Positions 39,664 through 50,740 are shown, counted from the first letter of the stretch. The stretch: DNA of 64,000 nucleotides from Leishmania infantum JPCM5 (GCF_000002875.2 NC_009414.2:535001-599000), one strand, 5' to 3'. The notes: generated by a model from the letters alone, not told the origin. Made by a program: numbers and translations.

Positions 39664-40116
39664 ATGGCTTCTGCAGTAGCCAATGTCAACGCCTCGGCGA
39701 AGCAGATGACGGACAAGGAGATCACCCGCCATCGCGTCATGGCTCGCCTGAGTGAAATCCGCACGCAGCCCCTGAAGCAGCTGCCCATGACCGTCTTCAT
39801 GATGTGGATGGTGGGCAATGAGGTCAGCATCTTCTCGATCATGTTTGTCGGCATGGCCGTTGTGAACCCGCTGCAGTCTATTCTGAGTGCTGGCAAGCTG
39901 TTCGCTGACTTCGAAGAGGACACAAAGACCGACCGGCAGATTCGATCGGCCGTGAATCAGGCCCGCTGGATCTACATTGGCTGCTGCCTCATCGCCTTTT
40001 TGGTGGCACTTGTGAAGCTGAACTGGATGGAGCTGCTGCCGGTGAGCTCCATGGACTGGATGGACAACACGCCGCCGACATACCAGGAGCTCAGCAGCGG
40101 TGCCTTCTACCGTTGA
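39664..40116 (+). CDS. EMC4: ER membrane protein complex subunit 4 (TMEM85 family)
   Basis: A 150-residue protein, close in size to EMC4 in other eukaryotes. The family signature is clear: PLKQLPMTVFMMWMVGNEVS, followed by the Pro-Gln of NPLQSILSAGKLF. There are two to three membrane segments (about 44-60, 61-79 and 99-120). The C-terminal DWMDNTPP corresponds to the family's DWLAF..PP region. EMC inserts and folds multipass and tail-anchored proteins at the ER. Start at 39664 follows immediately after a predicted acceptor; the longer open frame upstream is low-complexity UTR. The assignment is strong by pattern. Confidence 0.9.
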   Translation: MASAVANVNASAKQMTDKEITRHRVMARLSEIRTQPLKQLPMTVFMMWMVGNEVSIFSIMFVGMAVVNPLQSILSAGKLFADFEEDTKTDRQIRSAVNQARWIYIGCCLIAFLVALVKLNWMELLPVSSMDWMDNTPPTYQELSSGAFYR

Positions 40117-40980
40117 GCTCTCGCGGATTATCTGACGGACGCAGCGTGAACATGCGCACGGAGCGAAGGGATCAGCGACGCTGTACCTTGATGTGTGCAC
40201 GTGTGTTCTCACTCGCTCTTCCTCTTGTGCGCCGCTTCGGACTGCATGTGCCGGCGCCACGTGAAGAGCGGCGTGCTGCTCTTTCGTGCTATGCGTGTGT
40301 GGTGGTGGCGTCCACGCTGTCTCGCCTGCCGGTGCCGCTGTGGGCTGCCGTGTCTGTTCTAATAGCCGTTGTGTGTGTGTGTGTGTGTGTGTGTCTGCCC
40401 GTGTGTGAGAGGTAAGCGGATGTGTGGATGATGGGCTATGGAAGCCGTCGAGAGGCGTAGGGCATCTGCAGTGGCCCGGTGCCAAGGTCAGACACGGAGG
40501 GAGTTAGCCGGAGAGGGCCCGGGTCTCGAGCTGGCGGCATGATGGTTGCGCTCTGCGGCCTCCAGCACCGTCATCGATTGGCCAGTCCAGGTCCTCCGTC
40601 TTTTGTGATCGCGCTTGGGGATGCTGCGAATCCGCTGGCCACGGTGTGGGTGTGACTGTGTGCGCCTTTGGTGCTTATATCGTTGTGTGCGGTTCACGGG
40701 CCCGCTTGTTTTGGATTCGGAAATGGACAACACGAAGACATCCGCCTGGCGTGCCGGTGCGTAGCGGGGCGAGGACGGGCGGCGTGGCACAAAAGGACGT
40801 CGGCGCGCTTTGCCCTTTTGAGGGGCGCTGTTTTGTCGATATCCGCGAGGCGCCGCTGCCCGTGTTGGCATGCGGTGCGGGCCCTTGAAAGCCGAGGTCA
40901 TCTGCTTGCGCGTGAGGCACAATGTGGGCTATGCGCTGGCTTGTAGACTGTGCTTTCCCCATCTGCTTCTCGCTGCCGTC
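40117..40980. other. Intergenic region with a GT microsatellite
   Basis: No supportable gene. It holds a (GT)n run at 40370-40394. An ATG at 40922 in frame with the Hsp33 gene lies before the predicted acceptor. Confidence 0.6.
40370..40394. repeat. (GT)n microsatellite
   Basis: About twelve GT dinucleotides in the presumed EMC4 3' UTR. Confidence 0.85.
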
Positions 40981-41033
40981 ACTCTCTGTCCCCTCATCCT
41001 TGATTTCTGCTAATGCTGATGTTTTCTTGCAAG
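40981..41033 (+). promoter_or_regulatory. Predicted spliced-leader acceptor for Hsp33
   Basis: Pyrimidine-rich stretch ending in TTTTCTTGCAAG at 41033. The next ATG is 41198. This excludes the in-frame ATG at 40922 from the mRNA and supports the 41198 start. Confidence 0.5.
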
Positions 41034-41197
41034 TCCTTCCACACAGGATCCCTCAAGGAGAGCGAGACGCCGCACTCCGCCCTCAGAGCCCACCGGCAGC
41101 GCCCCGCTCCGTCGTATCAAGAGTATCGCCGGCCCTTGCAGCACCATCCTGCGTAGGACCACACGCGCTCTTTTCGAATCTCCCCCTTTGCCACGTC

Positions 41198-42697
41198 ATG
41201 CGAGCGCACGCCTTCTTGCGCTGCGCCGCCAGGGTGATGGCTCCAGGGGCAGCCACATGCACCTCCTCCGTCTCTTCCTCGCCCTCACCCTCGTCGTATT
41301 CCGCAGCGTCTGCCCACAGCACCATGCACGCGTTTCGCACGCGTGACATTACGCTGCGTGTGCCCAGCAAAGACAAGCTTCTGCGCTTCTCCTTTTGCTC
41401 TGCCCGCCATCTCCTGGCTGAGACGATCCGTCGGCACGACCTCCTGCGGAGCACCAGGGCTCATGTGGGCTTCTTGCAGCTCCTCGGAACACAGATCACG
41501 TTTGCAAACCTGCTTGCCTCCGCACTAGAGGGCGAGGAGCGAGTGGAAGCTCGATTCACCGCGGAAGAGGCCACCATCTTGACGGAGGCGCTGGCGCTGG
41601 GGGAGTGTCGGTGCTACCTGCGACCCGAGTACAATGCGCAGCTGGCGGAATGTGGTCTTCCGACGTTCCCGCTGCGCGTGAACCGTATCCTGTATCGCCA
41701 GGAGAAGCCTTTTTCGTCGGTCGTGCACGCCGATCTGGCCGAGCTCCTTCAGCCCCCTTGTGGCGTCGCCTCCAACTCCGCTGCTGCTGCCACTGGCGCA
41801 AACGAAGCCAGCGATGCACCGTTCTCCTTGTATCTGCCTGGCACGGAGAGGCGGGTGCCGCTGGAGGCGTGGAAGAGCTTCTTCTCCTACAACAGCAGCC
41901 TGCACGCCTACAACTACCTGCGCCGGTCCGACGGCAGCGTCCCGGCGGTGTGGCTGCAGTCCCGGGTCGACGCGGCCAGGCTTATGGACCACGGATTCTT
42001 GAACGCAGACGGCACTGCTGCAGCTGCTGCATGGCAGCGTGGCGAGGCGTGCAGTGACGAGGACGAAGAGAAGAAGGCGCAAGATATCCGGCGAGCTCTT
42101 CTGCATGCAATCCCATTCAGCTTTGGTGTGGTGGTGACGCCGCTGGCTGCTGGCGTTGCGGTAGACCAACGTGTGAGCCAGCTGAACCGTGTAGTGATGG
42201 AGTCCGCCGCGCTGCTGAGCGCATCGCCAGGCGGCGGCGCAACGGTCACCTCGGCTCTGCAGCCGCTTCTAGATCGATGCGCAGAGAAGCACACTGCGTG
42301 CCAGCACATCCTGTCTCTGGTTTCTGGCGACCACGATGGTGCCTATCAAGCCGCGGTGGCGGCTCGGCAGTACAACGACGATCCGGCGCAGGTGGCTGCG
42401 GTGGTGGACCCGATACGGCGAGCGCTGGGGGTGCAGGACTTTGTGGTCCCCCTTGCGGCAGCGGAAGCGGCGCGGACGGGGTTGGACTTTTTTTGCCGCT
42501 GCTCGAAGCAGAACGTCCTGGAGTCCCTCGTCTCCGCGCCCCCTCGTGCGCTGGAGTCGCTGAAGGGGAGCGGCAACACAGTTCACTGCTCCTTTTGTGG
42601 AAGACGGTACAAGCTCGCCGGCGCAGAGTGGCAGGAGCTGGAAATGGCTCGATCCGCTTCCACGCCGCCGCAGCGATCACAGTCCCTCACAGAGTAG
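41198..42697 (+). CDS. HSP33: Hsp33-type redox-regulated chaperone
   Basis: A 499-residue protein, longer than bacterial Hsp33 (about 290). It starts with a likely mitochondrial presequence and Ser-rich linker (1-50). The N-terminal domain matches Hsp33 from LLRFSFCSARHLLAETIRRH onward. The C-terminal redox switch is intact: CRC (Cys433 and Cys435) and CSFC (Cys464 and Cys467), with 28 residues between pairs, as needed for tetra-cysteine zinc binding. In bacteria the switch releases zinc upon oxidation and activates holdase function. Extra length comes from inserts (about 190-210 and 280-300). Hsp33 is mainly bacterial, so its presence with a presequence fits an organellar or transferred gene. 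Start choice rests on the predicted acceptor and presequence. Confidence 0.88.
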   Translation: MRAHAFLRCAARVMAPGAATCTSSVSSSPSPSSYSAASAHSTMHAFRTRDITLRVPSKDKLLRFSFCSARHLLAETIRRHDLLRSTRAHVGFLQLLGTQITFANLLASALEGEERVEARFTAEEATILTEALALGECRCYLRPEYNAQLAECGLPTFPLRVNRILYRQEKPFSSVVHADLAELLQPPCGVASNSAAAATGANEASDAPFSLYLPGTERRVPLEAWKSFFSYNSSLHAYNYLRRSDGSVPAVWLQSRVDAARLMDHGFLNADGTAAAAAWQRGEACSDEDEEKKAQDIRRALLHAIPFSFGVVVTPLAAGVAVDQRVSQLNRVVMESAALLSASPGGGATVTSALQPLLDRCAEKHTACQHILSLVSGDHDGAYQAAVAARQYNDDPAQVAAVVDPIRRALGVQDFVVPLAAAEAARTGLDFFCRCSKQNVLESLVSAPPRALESLKGSGNTVHCSFCGRRYKLAGAEWQELEMARSASTPPQRSQSLTE

Positions 42698-43239
42698 AGT
42701 CCGCTGCTCTCTCTTCCCCTCACACGCCACGTGCACGGCCTGCCAGACTTGGCGTGCGCCGTGTACTTCACAGTTTTGTTTCCGCCTGTCACTTCGCCGT
42801 CTTACTCTGCTTGCAAGGGCCAGGCGCATCGCAGCTGCACCAAAGCACCATCGAGCGGAATGCCGCGCGAGCGCCGCGTTGGAATGCCTTATTGAGATGG
42901 ACAACGTGGCGTGCCGTGCAGTTGCACGCTGCGCGTGGTGCAACGCGCGCATCATGATTGCTGGCACGCGTGCCGCCGTCTGGGAACGTCATATGTTCGC
43001 CTCGCGCTCTTCCCCTCCCTGCTCTTCTGGCCTTCCTTCCCTTTCCGCTATCAGTGGTCCCCCTCTCGCTTGTCTTAGGTGCGTGCTCAGTGATGTGGCC
43101 GCTGCTTTGTTTCACGGCTGGTCAATGCCCGCCCTTGCGACGGTTGGGCACACCTCAGCGCGGAATCTCAGGGCTCGATGCCCTCTCTGCGGGGAAGCCC
43201 AGCGATCTCCTATCCCCTTGCCAACGCCGCACCACATCT
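42698..43239. other. Intergenic region before repeat copy B
   Basis: No supportable gene. Its last 60-80 bp are related to the sequence just before repeat copy A. Confidence 0.5.
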
Positions 43240-43588
43240 GGCGGTGACACGGTCACGCACCCACGACGTGGGGTGGGGGTGGAGGTGAGAGCGATGTGTT
43301 GCTGCTGATGTCTGCGGTGGGAGACTGGATGGCGCTGCGTCGGAGCGGGCTGCGGCAGCGAGCACGTCTGCGCCGCCCACATGATGGACGAGGTGTGAGC
43401 GTGGCTGGAGGATATCCCACCCGGCCCTGGCACTGCCTCCTGGTGTGGGGAGCCTGCGCCACGGCGAGGGGGATGCACCAGGAGGGGTGGCGGCCGGCGG
43501 AGCGGGTGGTTTGCAGAGCTGGAGGCAGCGGCCGTGCTTGTGTGCCTGGGTGGGCGCAGCGCTGTGACGCGTGTGCCCACCGCTGCCT
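43240..43588. repeat. 349-bp dispersed direct repeat, copy B
   Basis: Identical to 23597-23945 in the same orientation. After the core, both copies continue with a GTGACG-containing segment that has diverged. Likely a SIDER-type element core; the class is inferred. Confidence 0.85.
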
Positions 43589-45813
43589 AACGCCACGTGA
43601 CGTATATGTGAGAAGGCTGACGGTCGAATGCAGTGCAGCTGATACGCAATGACGGAGAATGGACACGCCGAAGGAAAATAGGGCGAATGCGCGGGTGCAT
43701 CACCCCTCTTCATTGCGGGTGTCTGTGTATGACCGTAATGGCATCTGCAAAGTCAAGGGTGCCCGCCGATCGCTGAAACGGATCCCTGTTCCTATATTCA
43801 GTAGCAGCATACGACATGCTCTAGCGGGTGCCGCGCATTCTATAGCGTCCACAAGGCTAACTCTTGTATTCACATTCCTATATGTGGTGACTGTTTGGCG
43901 AGAGGCTGGCCTGATGTCTTGAGTACTGGTCATCTGTCTTTCCTTTCCGAGAGCATCGGCGGAAAAAGGGAGGTGGATGAAAAGAGCGGGGCACACGCAC
44001 GGCTCAGCATGCAGAGGGAGGATGGGGCTCTCTCGCCCGGGATTTACTTCGGTGCTCCCTGAGGCCGCAGTCGCCTTTCGTGAGAGGATTCGCTGTGACG
44101 AAACACGGATCACCTCATCGTAATCCTGCAACAGATTTTGCTCCTCCGACAGCCGTTCTGTGGCCTCCCTCCGGCCCTCGCGCAGCGGGGTAAGGGTGCC
44201 GCTCGGAAGTGGCAACGCCACGTCCTTCACATGCGAGCAGGCGAGAGATGAGCCCGGCGCGGAGTTGCACTCCTCAAAGTTACGCGAGTTGTGTGCTAGC
44301 AGGATTCAGTGAGCCGGGGCGGTGTAGAAGAACACAACGTCGATGCTCCGCTCGTAAAACCAAACGGCGCGTGTACGCGCCCAGCGTGTTCAGCGCCGGG
44401 CCCACACCTACTGCTGCTAAAACCCATTCAACTGCTTTCTGCGCATGCAGGATGGGGAGGGGTGGTGATGGTCCGTCACCAAGGCGACCTTTGCCCCAAC
44501 TGGGGGAGGGGGAGGGTGTTCTATCGTGAAGCGGATGATCCGTGTTGGCAAGGCTGGAGGCGGGCGGCCAGTGTGGATCTATCTGCTATCCGTACAGGCA
44601 GGTGATGTACAAAGCAGCGGACAGTCATGTACAGGCCAGAATCCTCGTTGGGCCACTGCTGTCGCGCGCATGCGCTGTGAGAGACTGATAAGCCCGGCCC
44701 CACCGCGCGGAGCTTGCAACGTGGCGCCTACGGTACGCTGGCTGAGGGTGCATAATCGCACGCGGTCAAGACAACGGGCATGCTGTCCGACGCCTTCTCC
44801 AAGATTCCCGCGATCCGATGCGACCGCAGAACATGTGGAAGGTACAGCGCGCCCACGACCTGCTGGCCTACTGACGGAGAGCACGAGCCCGTTAGCGCCG
44901 CCGAACACGGCATATTGCATCGCAGCGAAGCGTCGCATGGTGCTGGAGGCAGCGACGAGGGAGTGGGTCGAATTCCAGGTGGGAGGTCTTGCCTGCATGT
45001 AGATCACAGCCCCCTCCAAACTGCGGCGCGAGAGGTACAGTACCTCCACCGGTAGCGTGCCGTTCTGCTGGCGGTTCCGTGCGCCCGCGCCTTGTTGGCG
45101 ATGGTGCCGCCCCTCAGGGAAAAGCTCCTCGAGCAGGCCGCCTCCACACGAGTCCTCAGGCGTCGCCCCCCCCCCCCCCCCCAAACACCCGCACACCACA
45201 CACCACACACCACCACCACCTCATCGGGGTACACCATTTCGATGTGCTTCACGCCAATGTGAGGGGGGTGGGGGCGGCTATGCACGCTCAAGAGAAGGGA
45301 GGATAGCAAGCCAAAACACGAGGCGCGCACGAGACATCAGTACACGCCGACACACCCCAGCGAGACAGCGCAGGGAAGAGTATCGAGGAGACTTCAGGGG
45401 CACTCATCAAAGAACCAGGCCCCCAAAATTTGATCAAGACTTTGTAGTTCACGAGGCCGGCAAGCCTTTTACCCGCCTCTCGGCCTACCCTGCATCCCTG
45501 GGCCTTGCGACTTCTTCGCTCAGTGGAGGACCCACGGGCAGGCACAGACAGGCAGGCTGTGCATCGCTCTTTTCTCGTTGATTATTCGCCCTTACCACTG
45601 ACTACACGCTGGAAAAGGGCCGGCTTCTTCCCTCGTTATTCCTTTCTTTTAGTCTGCAGACTGCTCACTTCTGCAGCTCTTCTCTATCACAACGTCGTCC
45701 CCGCTTCTGCCCTCCCTTTCCTAGTGATCGACGTTGTTGCTACTTGAAGGAAGGTGCTCACAGAGAAACACAACAGCAGCAGCCCAACCAGTTTGCCCAC
45801 TTGTGGTGCGGAC
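43589..45813. other. Gene-free region, 2.2 kb, with possible minus-strand gene remains
   Basis: No intact + strand gene. On the minus strand, 44,730-45,200 reads as protein-like segments split over frames (for example LVAASSTMRRFAAMQYAVF, then VVGALYLPHVLRSHRIAGIL in another frame). These could be a decayed gene antisense to the unit. I cannot name it. Confidence 0.4.
45166..45182. repeat. Homopolymer run C17
   Basis: Seventeen consecutive C residues, flanked downstream by CA-rich DNA. Length is prone to sequencing error. Confidence 0.9.
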
Positions 45814-45839
45814 ATCTTGTCTACTTTTCGCCCTTGCAG
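45814..45839 (+). promoter_or_regulatory. Predicted spliced-leader acceptor for the CRAL-TRIO gene
   Basis: A T/C tract ends in CCCTTGCAG at 45839; the first ATG downstream is 45859. Confidence 0.65.
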
Positions 45840-45858
45840 CTAGTGAAAAAGGCTTCAC

Positions 45859-46770
45859 ATGTCACAGGCAACCGTCAAGATGGCCACCGCGAAGGTGACG
45901 GAGAAGGAGGCGGCGTGCGTGACGGCGCTCAAGGGCGAGTACCCGGCCAGCAAGGCCGACCCTGCAGATGCCGGCTTCCTCAGCGACAGCACGTACCTCC
46001 GCTTTGCACGTGCGCGCGATGGCAACGTCGAGAGGGCTTCTGAGTTGCTTGGTGCCACCTTGAAGTGGCGCCAGCAGACCAAACCCTACGCCATCACCAT
46101 GGAGGAGGTCAAAAACGCCATGAAGCAGACAACCATGTACTGCGGCGGCCGCTGTAACATTGGATGTCCCGTGATTGCGATGGCCCTCGGCATGCAGAAC
46201 GACTGCACCGTCGAGGAGAGAACGAAGCAGCTGGTGTACATTATGGAGGAGACCCAACGCAAGGGCTACGAGCGCATCACCTGGATCATCGACTTTGGTG
46301 CCATGGGCAATCACCGCGATGAGCGCAGCAAGGAGGCGCGCAAGGAGACGATGAAGATTTTGCAGGACTACTACCCGGAGCGCATGGCACGCATCCTGCT
46401 CTACCGAACGCCGTGGTATATTCGCATGTTACTCGGCGTCGCCAAGATGTTCATGGATGCCCGCACCGCGGCGAAGGTCTACAACGCTGGGAGAACTATT
46501 GAGGAGCTGGAAAAGTTCATTGACCGCGACCAGGTGCCGCCGGTCTGCGGTGGTACGATGAAAGGCTCCGCCTTGTCGCACCTCGAGGAGTTGCCGAGCC
46601 TAAACAGCGAGGAGGCACAGCGGCCAGGTCACAAGCAGCACACCGCGGATGCGGACAGTGCCAACGACGGTGGCCTAGTGACGTCGAACAATACAGCGGG
46701 GGAGGAGCCTGCTGCAGCTAATGGTGAGGCGAAACGGAATGACAACATTGCTGCTACGGATGCCGCGTGA
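45859..46770 (+). CDS. CRAL-TRIO (Sec14-like) lipid-binding protein
   Basis: A 303-residue protein. The CRAL-TRIO N-terminal helix is at about 42-75 (FLSDSTYLRFARARDGNVER, the LRFLRAR-type motif). The lipid-binding lobe runs about 85-235 and contains ERITWIIDFGAMG, ILQDYYPERMARILLYRTPW (the Sec14 YPERL motif) and FIDRDQVPPVCGGTM (like the family's LPxxyGG end). The tail from about 245 is Ala/Asn-rich and probably disordered. Such proteins carry phosphoinositides, phosphatidylcholine or other hydrophobic ligands between membranes; the ligand is not predictable here. A decayed copy lies about 2.84 kb downstream. No membrane segment or signal peptide is visible, so it should be cytosolic. Confidence 0.88.
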   Translation: MSQATVKMATAKVTEKEAACVTALKGEYPASKADPADAGFLSDSTYLRFARARDGNVERASELLGATLKWRQQTKPYAITMEEVKNAMKQTTMYCGGRCNIGCPVIAMALGMQNDCTVEERTKQLVYIMEETQRKGYERITWIIDFGAMGNHRDERSKEARKETMKILQDYYPERMARILLYRTPWYIRMLLGVAKMFMDARTAAKVYNAGRTIEELEKFIDRDQVPPVCGGTMKGSALSHLEELPSLNSEEAQRPGHKQHTADADSANDGGLVTSNNTAGEEPAAANGEAKRNDNIAATDAA

Positions 46771-48696
46771 GCAATGCAAAGCAGTAGAGCCAGCAGCGCC
46801 GTAGGTGGCGCATGCGATCCGTTTCTGGCGATTTTCTCTACTGCTTTGTCCCATCATCTGGCTCGATTTGGGGAGAGAGGCGCCGTGTGCGCCTTTCTGT
46901 TGCTCTACGGGACTTCAGCATTCTTGTTGTGTTGGCGTTTTTCTTTCGATTCTGTTAGCAGCACCTGTTCGCCTACCGCCACGTGGATGGCCGACGACGG
47001 GGATTCCGCTCTCGTTGCCCAAAGACTGTTCTGACGATGGGTGATGGGGCAATGGTGATGGCATGGGCTGCTGCGTGAATTCGGGCCTCTTGTGCAAGTG
47101 CCTGGAGTATGGATTGATATATTACGCTCGTTTATGTGTTTGTGTGCGCATTGCCTTGAGCGCTTCCGCTTTCCAGTGCACGTGGGAATGCTTTCTCTCT
47201 CTTTGTTTTCGTTGTCAGCGCTGGGTCTTTGAAAACAATACATATCGCCATGGCTGTATTTGAGTATATGTTAAGTCATTGCCTGTTTTTTTTTCCGTTG
47301 GTAGACGTCCCGTCATCCTTACCTCTGTCTTTTCCTTTTATCTCTCTTTTCAGTCCAACTAAAACGGCCTTTCCTCTCTCTTTCTGTGTGCGCGTGTGTG
47401 TTCAACGGCCTCGCACTGCCTAATGACACCAACTCGTCGTTAACTCGCTCTCCCGTTGTATGGGCGTCTTCATCGCTCTTCTTTTTTCTTTGGAGAGAGA
47501 AGTCAATACTCTCCGGCTCGCTCGTGCAGCTCGCGCCTGTGAGGGCGGCAATGCGGCATCGCCTGTGCTGCTGGTGTGTGGCAGCGGTGTACTGATTCGG
47601 TGAAGCAATTAAGGCTTTTTCGCTTCTCCCTCTCTGCGTGTGTTCGCGCAATCGTGGCGCATCGCACTCCTTTTTTTTTTAATTGCTTGCACAGCTCATT
47701 GACTGCCACCCACGTAAGCGCCAGCAAGACTAGGCACGCTTACCCGTTGACACGCACTCACATCTCGGCACACAGATCAAGCAAACGACATGGAGAAGAA
47801 GGAATAGGGGGCGTCTACATGCAAGACAGCATTGCCATTGGATTTCCGATGTCCTTGTCTCTTCACAGCACACACACACACATAGGTATGTATATATCCT
47901 TGCCTCTCCGACCTTTTTCTTCGTTTGTGTGCGTGTGTGGGGGGGGAGAGGGTATAGCCTCTCTTCTTCTCCCTCTACCCTCTTCACTTGTACAAAAACG
48001 ATAATACCCTCTGAACGGGCATTGCGGGCATGTGTGTGTGTGTGTTTATTTTTGTTCTTCTGATATGCCTCTCTCTCCTTCTCGCTCCTTAAGAGTTCGT
48101 GTGCGCGCGTTTGATGCGTTGTACTCTTCACGGGTGTCAACCAACGACAGCGAGAGGCCCGGCGTGTCGTGTAAAACGAGTGCAACGGTGAGGGGTGTAA
48201 GCCGCGGTGAAGGCACGCCGCCGTCTAACGAGGCGGCTGTCGCTGGCGACGGCATGCCTGGCTCTCGCTGTCTCGCGTGCATCCACATGACAAATGCCGG
48301 CTCACAATTCGCTTCTGCGCACTCGTTACGAGAGGATTCTTCTTCCTCCCTTCTCCTGTCCCTTTGTCTTCCTCGACCGCGTTCTCTCGTGGAAGGGCAT
48401 TCATGAGAGCGAGCCACCACTCCACTCCCCCTCTCGTCTGCAGCGCCACCCTGTTGTCTTTCACCTTTCTGCCTCGTTCTCATCCCCTCCCCTTTTATCT
48501 GCCTCGTGTGTAGCCACGCCCTCGCCGGCTACATCAAACGGCCTTTCCTCACGATTGAAAGCAAGCCTTGATGTGGGGCGCTTGTGATCGCCCCCTCGCT
48601 TCTCGCTCTCTGCTCTGCTTTTATCCTTGTGTCTCGCTTTCTTAGTCCAGCATTCGCTTATGACTGTCCCTTCAGTATTGCGTGGCGTTGATTCAC
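46771..48696. other. Intergenic region between the CRAL-TRIO gene and its pseudogene
   Basis: No supportable gene. It is A+T-richer near 46,900-47,350 and has many T/C tracts. It would be the spacer of the ancient tandem duplication. Confidence 0.55.
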
Positions 48697-49485
48697 ATAC
48701 TCAAACAGAGAAAAAGATACGTTCACTTCACAGGAGGCCCAGAGGGAGGCCAGTGACGTGGCGAGGCGGCAGAAACGCGTCTCTCCACGCATGATGAGCC
48801 CCCGCGGAGTCGGAATTCCTCGACGGCGACGCGTACTTGCGCTTTTGTCGTGCTCGAAGAGGCAGCGTAGAGAAGGCAGCTGGGATCCAGCAACGTACAA
48901 GTGAGTGAAGGAAGCGTGAAGGCCGAGCACGCTGACCGCGATGAAGTGAGGGGAGACAATGCCGCACTTAACGATGATGTATGGTGGCCGCTGAAAGTGA
49001 GGCCACCCTGCGCTTGCCATGGCACGGGCCGAACCAAAGGGACTGCTCATGAAGGCATGCAAGAGGGGCCTGCACGGCGTGCCGGAGGAGACGCCGCGCA
49101 AAGGCAATGACCTCGATCACGCGAATCTCCGACTTGACCTACATGCCGAAGGGGAAGCGAGAAAGAGCACACCGGAAGGCCAATAGTGAGCTCACAGAGT
49201 GGAAGAAGGCGGTGCAGTCTGTGCTTGACTACTACCCCGGAGAGGCTCGAGGAGATGCTGCTCTTCCACCAATTCTTCCTGATGACACGAATGTTCGCGT
49301 TTGTTCGCTTCAATCTTGACCTCACCACGCGTGGGACGGTGCACATCGTCGGCATCTCCGTGAGGGAGCTGGCGAAGTTCGTAGATTTCGATCAGCTTTC
49401 AGAGCTGTGCGAGGGAGTCATGCCGGGTACGGTGACGACGCACTTCCGTGAGTTGCCCAACTTGAACACGCCGAGTGCGAACGAG
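48697..49485 (+). pseudogene. Decayed tandem copy of the CRAL-TRIO gene
   Basis: Reading across frames, this region mirrors the gene at 45859-46770. AESEFLDGDAYLRFCRARRG matches the parent's ADAGFLSDSTYLRFARARDG. MMYGGR...GHPALAMA matches MYCGGRCNIGCPVIAMA. LDYYP matches the parent's QDYYP. LAKFVDFDQLSELCEGVMPG and LPNLN match LEKFIDRDQVPPVCGGTMKG and LPSLN. The offset is a constant 2,837-2,838 bp up to about 49,040, then grows by about 24. Damage includes ATA in place of the start ATG (48697), at least two in-frame stops between MYGGR and GHPALAMA, stops near 48792, and a one-base insertion in the DYYPE codons near 49,236. The similarity ends near 49,485. Confidence 0.88.
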
Positions 49486-50740
49486 ATGTGGACTCGTTTT
49501 TTGTTTTCTTCTTTAATGGTGTTTGGTTGTTGCATGGAGAGCAAGTGGCAGCTGCCTCACAAGCACGCACCTTCTCAAAGGTCGACCCGTGTGCTGCGTA
49601 ACGCTCGTGATAGAAAGCATTACTACAGTGCATTTCCGTTTTGTTTCTTGTTTTCTCCTTGCGCGGGTCTCGGAGCGGTGCAAGCCATGCTTCGACGTTG
49701 CGCCTTTTTTCGTTCTTCTCTTTTGGCTATTTCGACTCACCGACCCCACCCCAACGCCGCCCTTGAAGTGAGCGACTGCAGAAAAGGGGAGCCAACAAAC
49801 GCATTCACGCTCTCTCTTATCGCTTGCCCGTCAAGGAGCGGCGAGCAAGGAATGTTTGGCAAGAACACGGCAGTGCGCACATGCAGCCACATCTGCAAGG
49901 ACGTCCAACACGTGAAAAGCATCACGCACACAATAAGTGCGAAAAAGAAAACAAGAGAGAGCGAAGCAGCGTAAGGCATCACAAACCCCTCAGCGTCCCG
50001 CCCGCACCTCTTTCTACGTTCCTTTACGCTTTATGACCAGCGTGCTCCTTTTTCTTTTTTTCTCGTGTTACTTTATTCTGGTGTGTGTGTGTGTATGTGT
50101 GCTTTTTGTTGTCTCAGCCACCAACTACATCCTGCTCACCAGCTCGTATTCGGTGTGCGGCGATGCTCGCGGGCGTGTGTGTGAGCGGCCCCACGCGTAT
50201 GGCATTGGGTGTGCGCGTCTTCGTTTGAGCTGCACACGCACACATAATCAACTGAAAGAAAAAAAAATGCAACTGACAGAAGGTGCAAAGAACGGAGTCG
50301 CTCTGTCCTTGCGTTACGACTTCAAATCATGGCGTCGTCACTGCTCGCATGTGTCCACTTCTTGTTTTCTCCTCCTCTGCCATCTCTCCCGTGAGCGTCG
50401 CAAGACAGGTCATTGGTGTCGGAAGAGGGACTGCGGAGCTGGTGCGCGCGATGCAGCCACACCCCTCCTTTCCTCCTCCGCAACAACAAACAAAGTGACA
50501 CGATGGGTTATCTAAACTGGCGAGAGCAAGTCAATGTGCCGTGCTGCTGGTCACGGGGTTCTCGACCAAAATGTGCCCGCATCGATTTCAATGCAGGGGC
50601 ATTCCTCTTTCTTTATCCCTTCTCCTGCGGCGCCGCCTCCATGCGCCTCCTCTTGTCACCGTGACGCATACGCTTCCACGTTACTCGTGTCTTTGGTACC
50701 CGGTCATGCGGCCGGATGGCTTATATCGTCGTCTTGTACG
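49486..50740. other. Intergenic region
   Basis: No supportable gene. It has T-rich stretches (50,045-50,110) with a GT run near 50,080, and A-rich patches around 49,935-49,960. Confidence 0.5.

Noticed and set aside
40922..41197. N-terminal extension of the Hsp33 gene from ATG 40922
   Set aside because: This part lies across the predicted poly-pyrimidine tract and acceptor, and its translation is Ser/Pro/Leu-rich UTR-like sequence.
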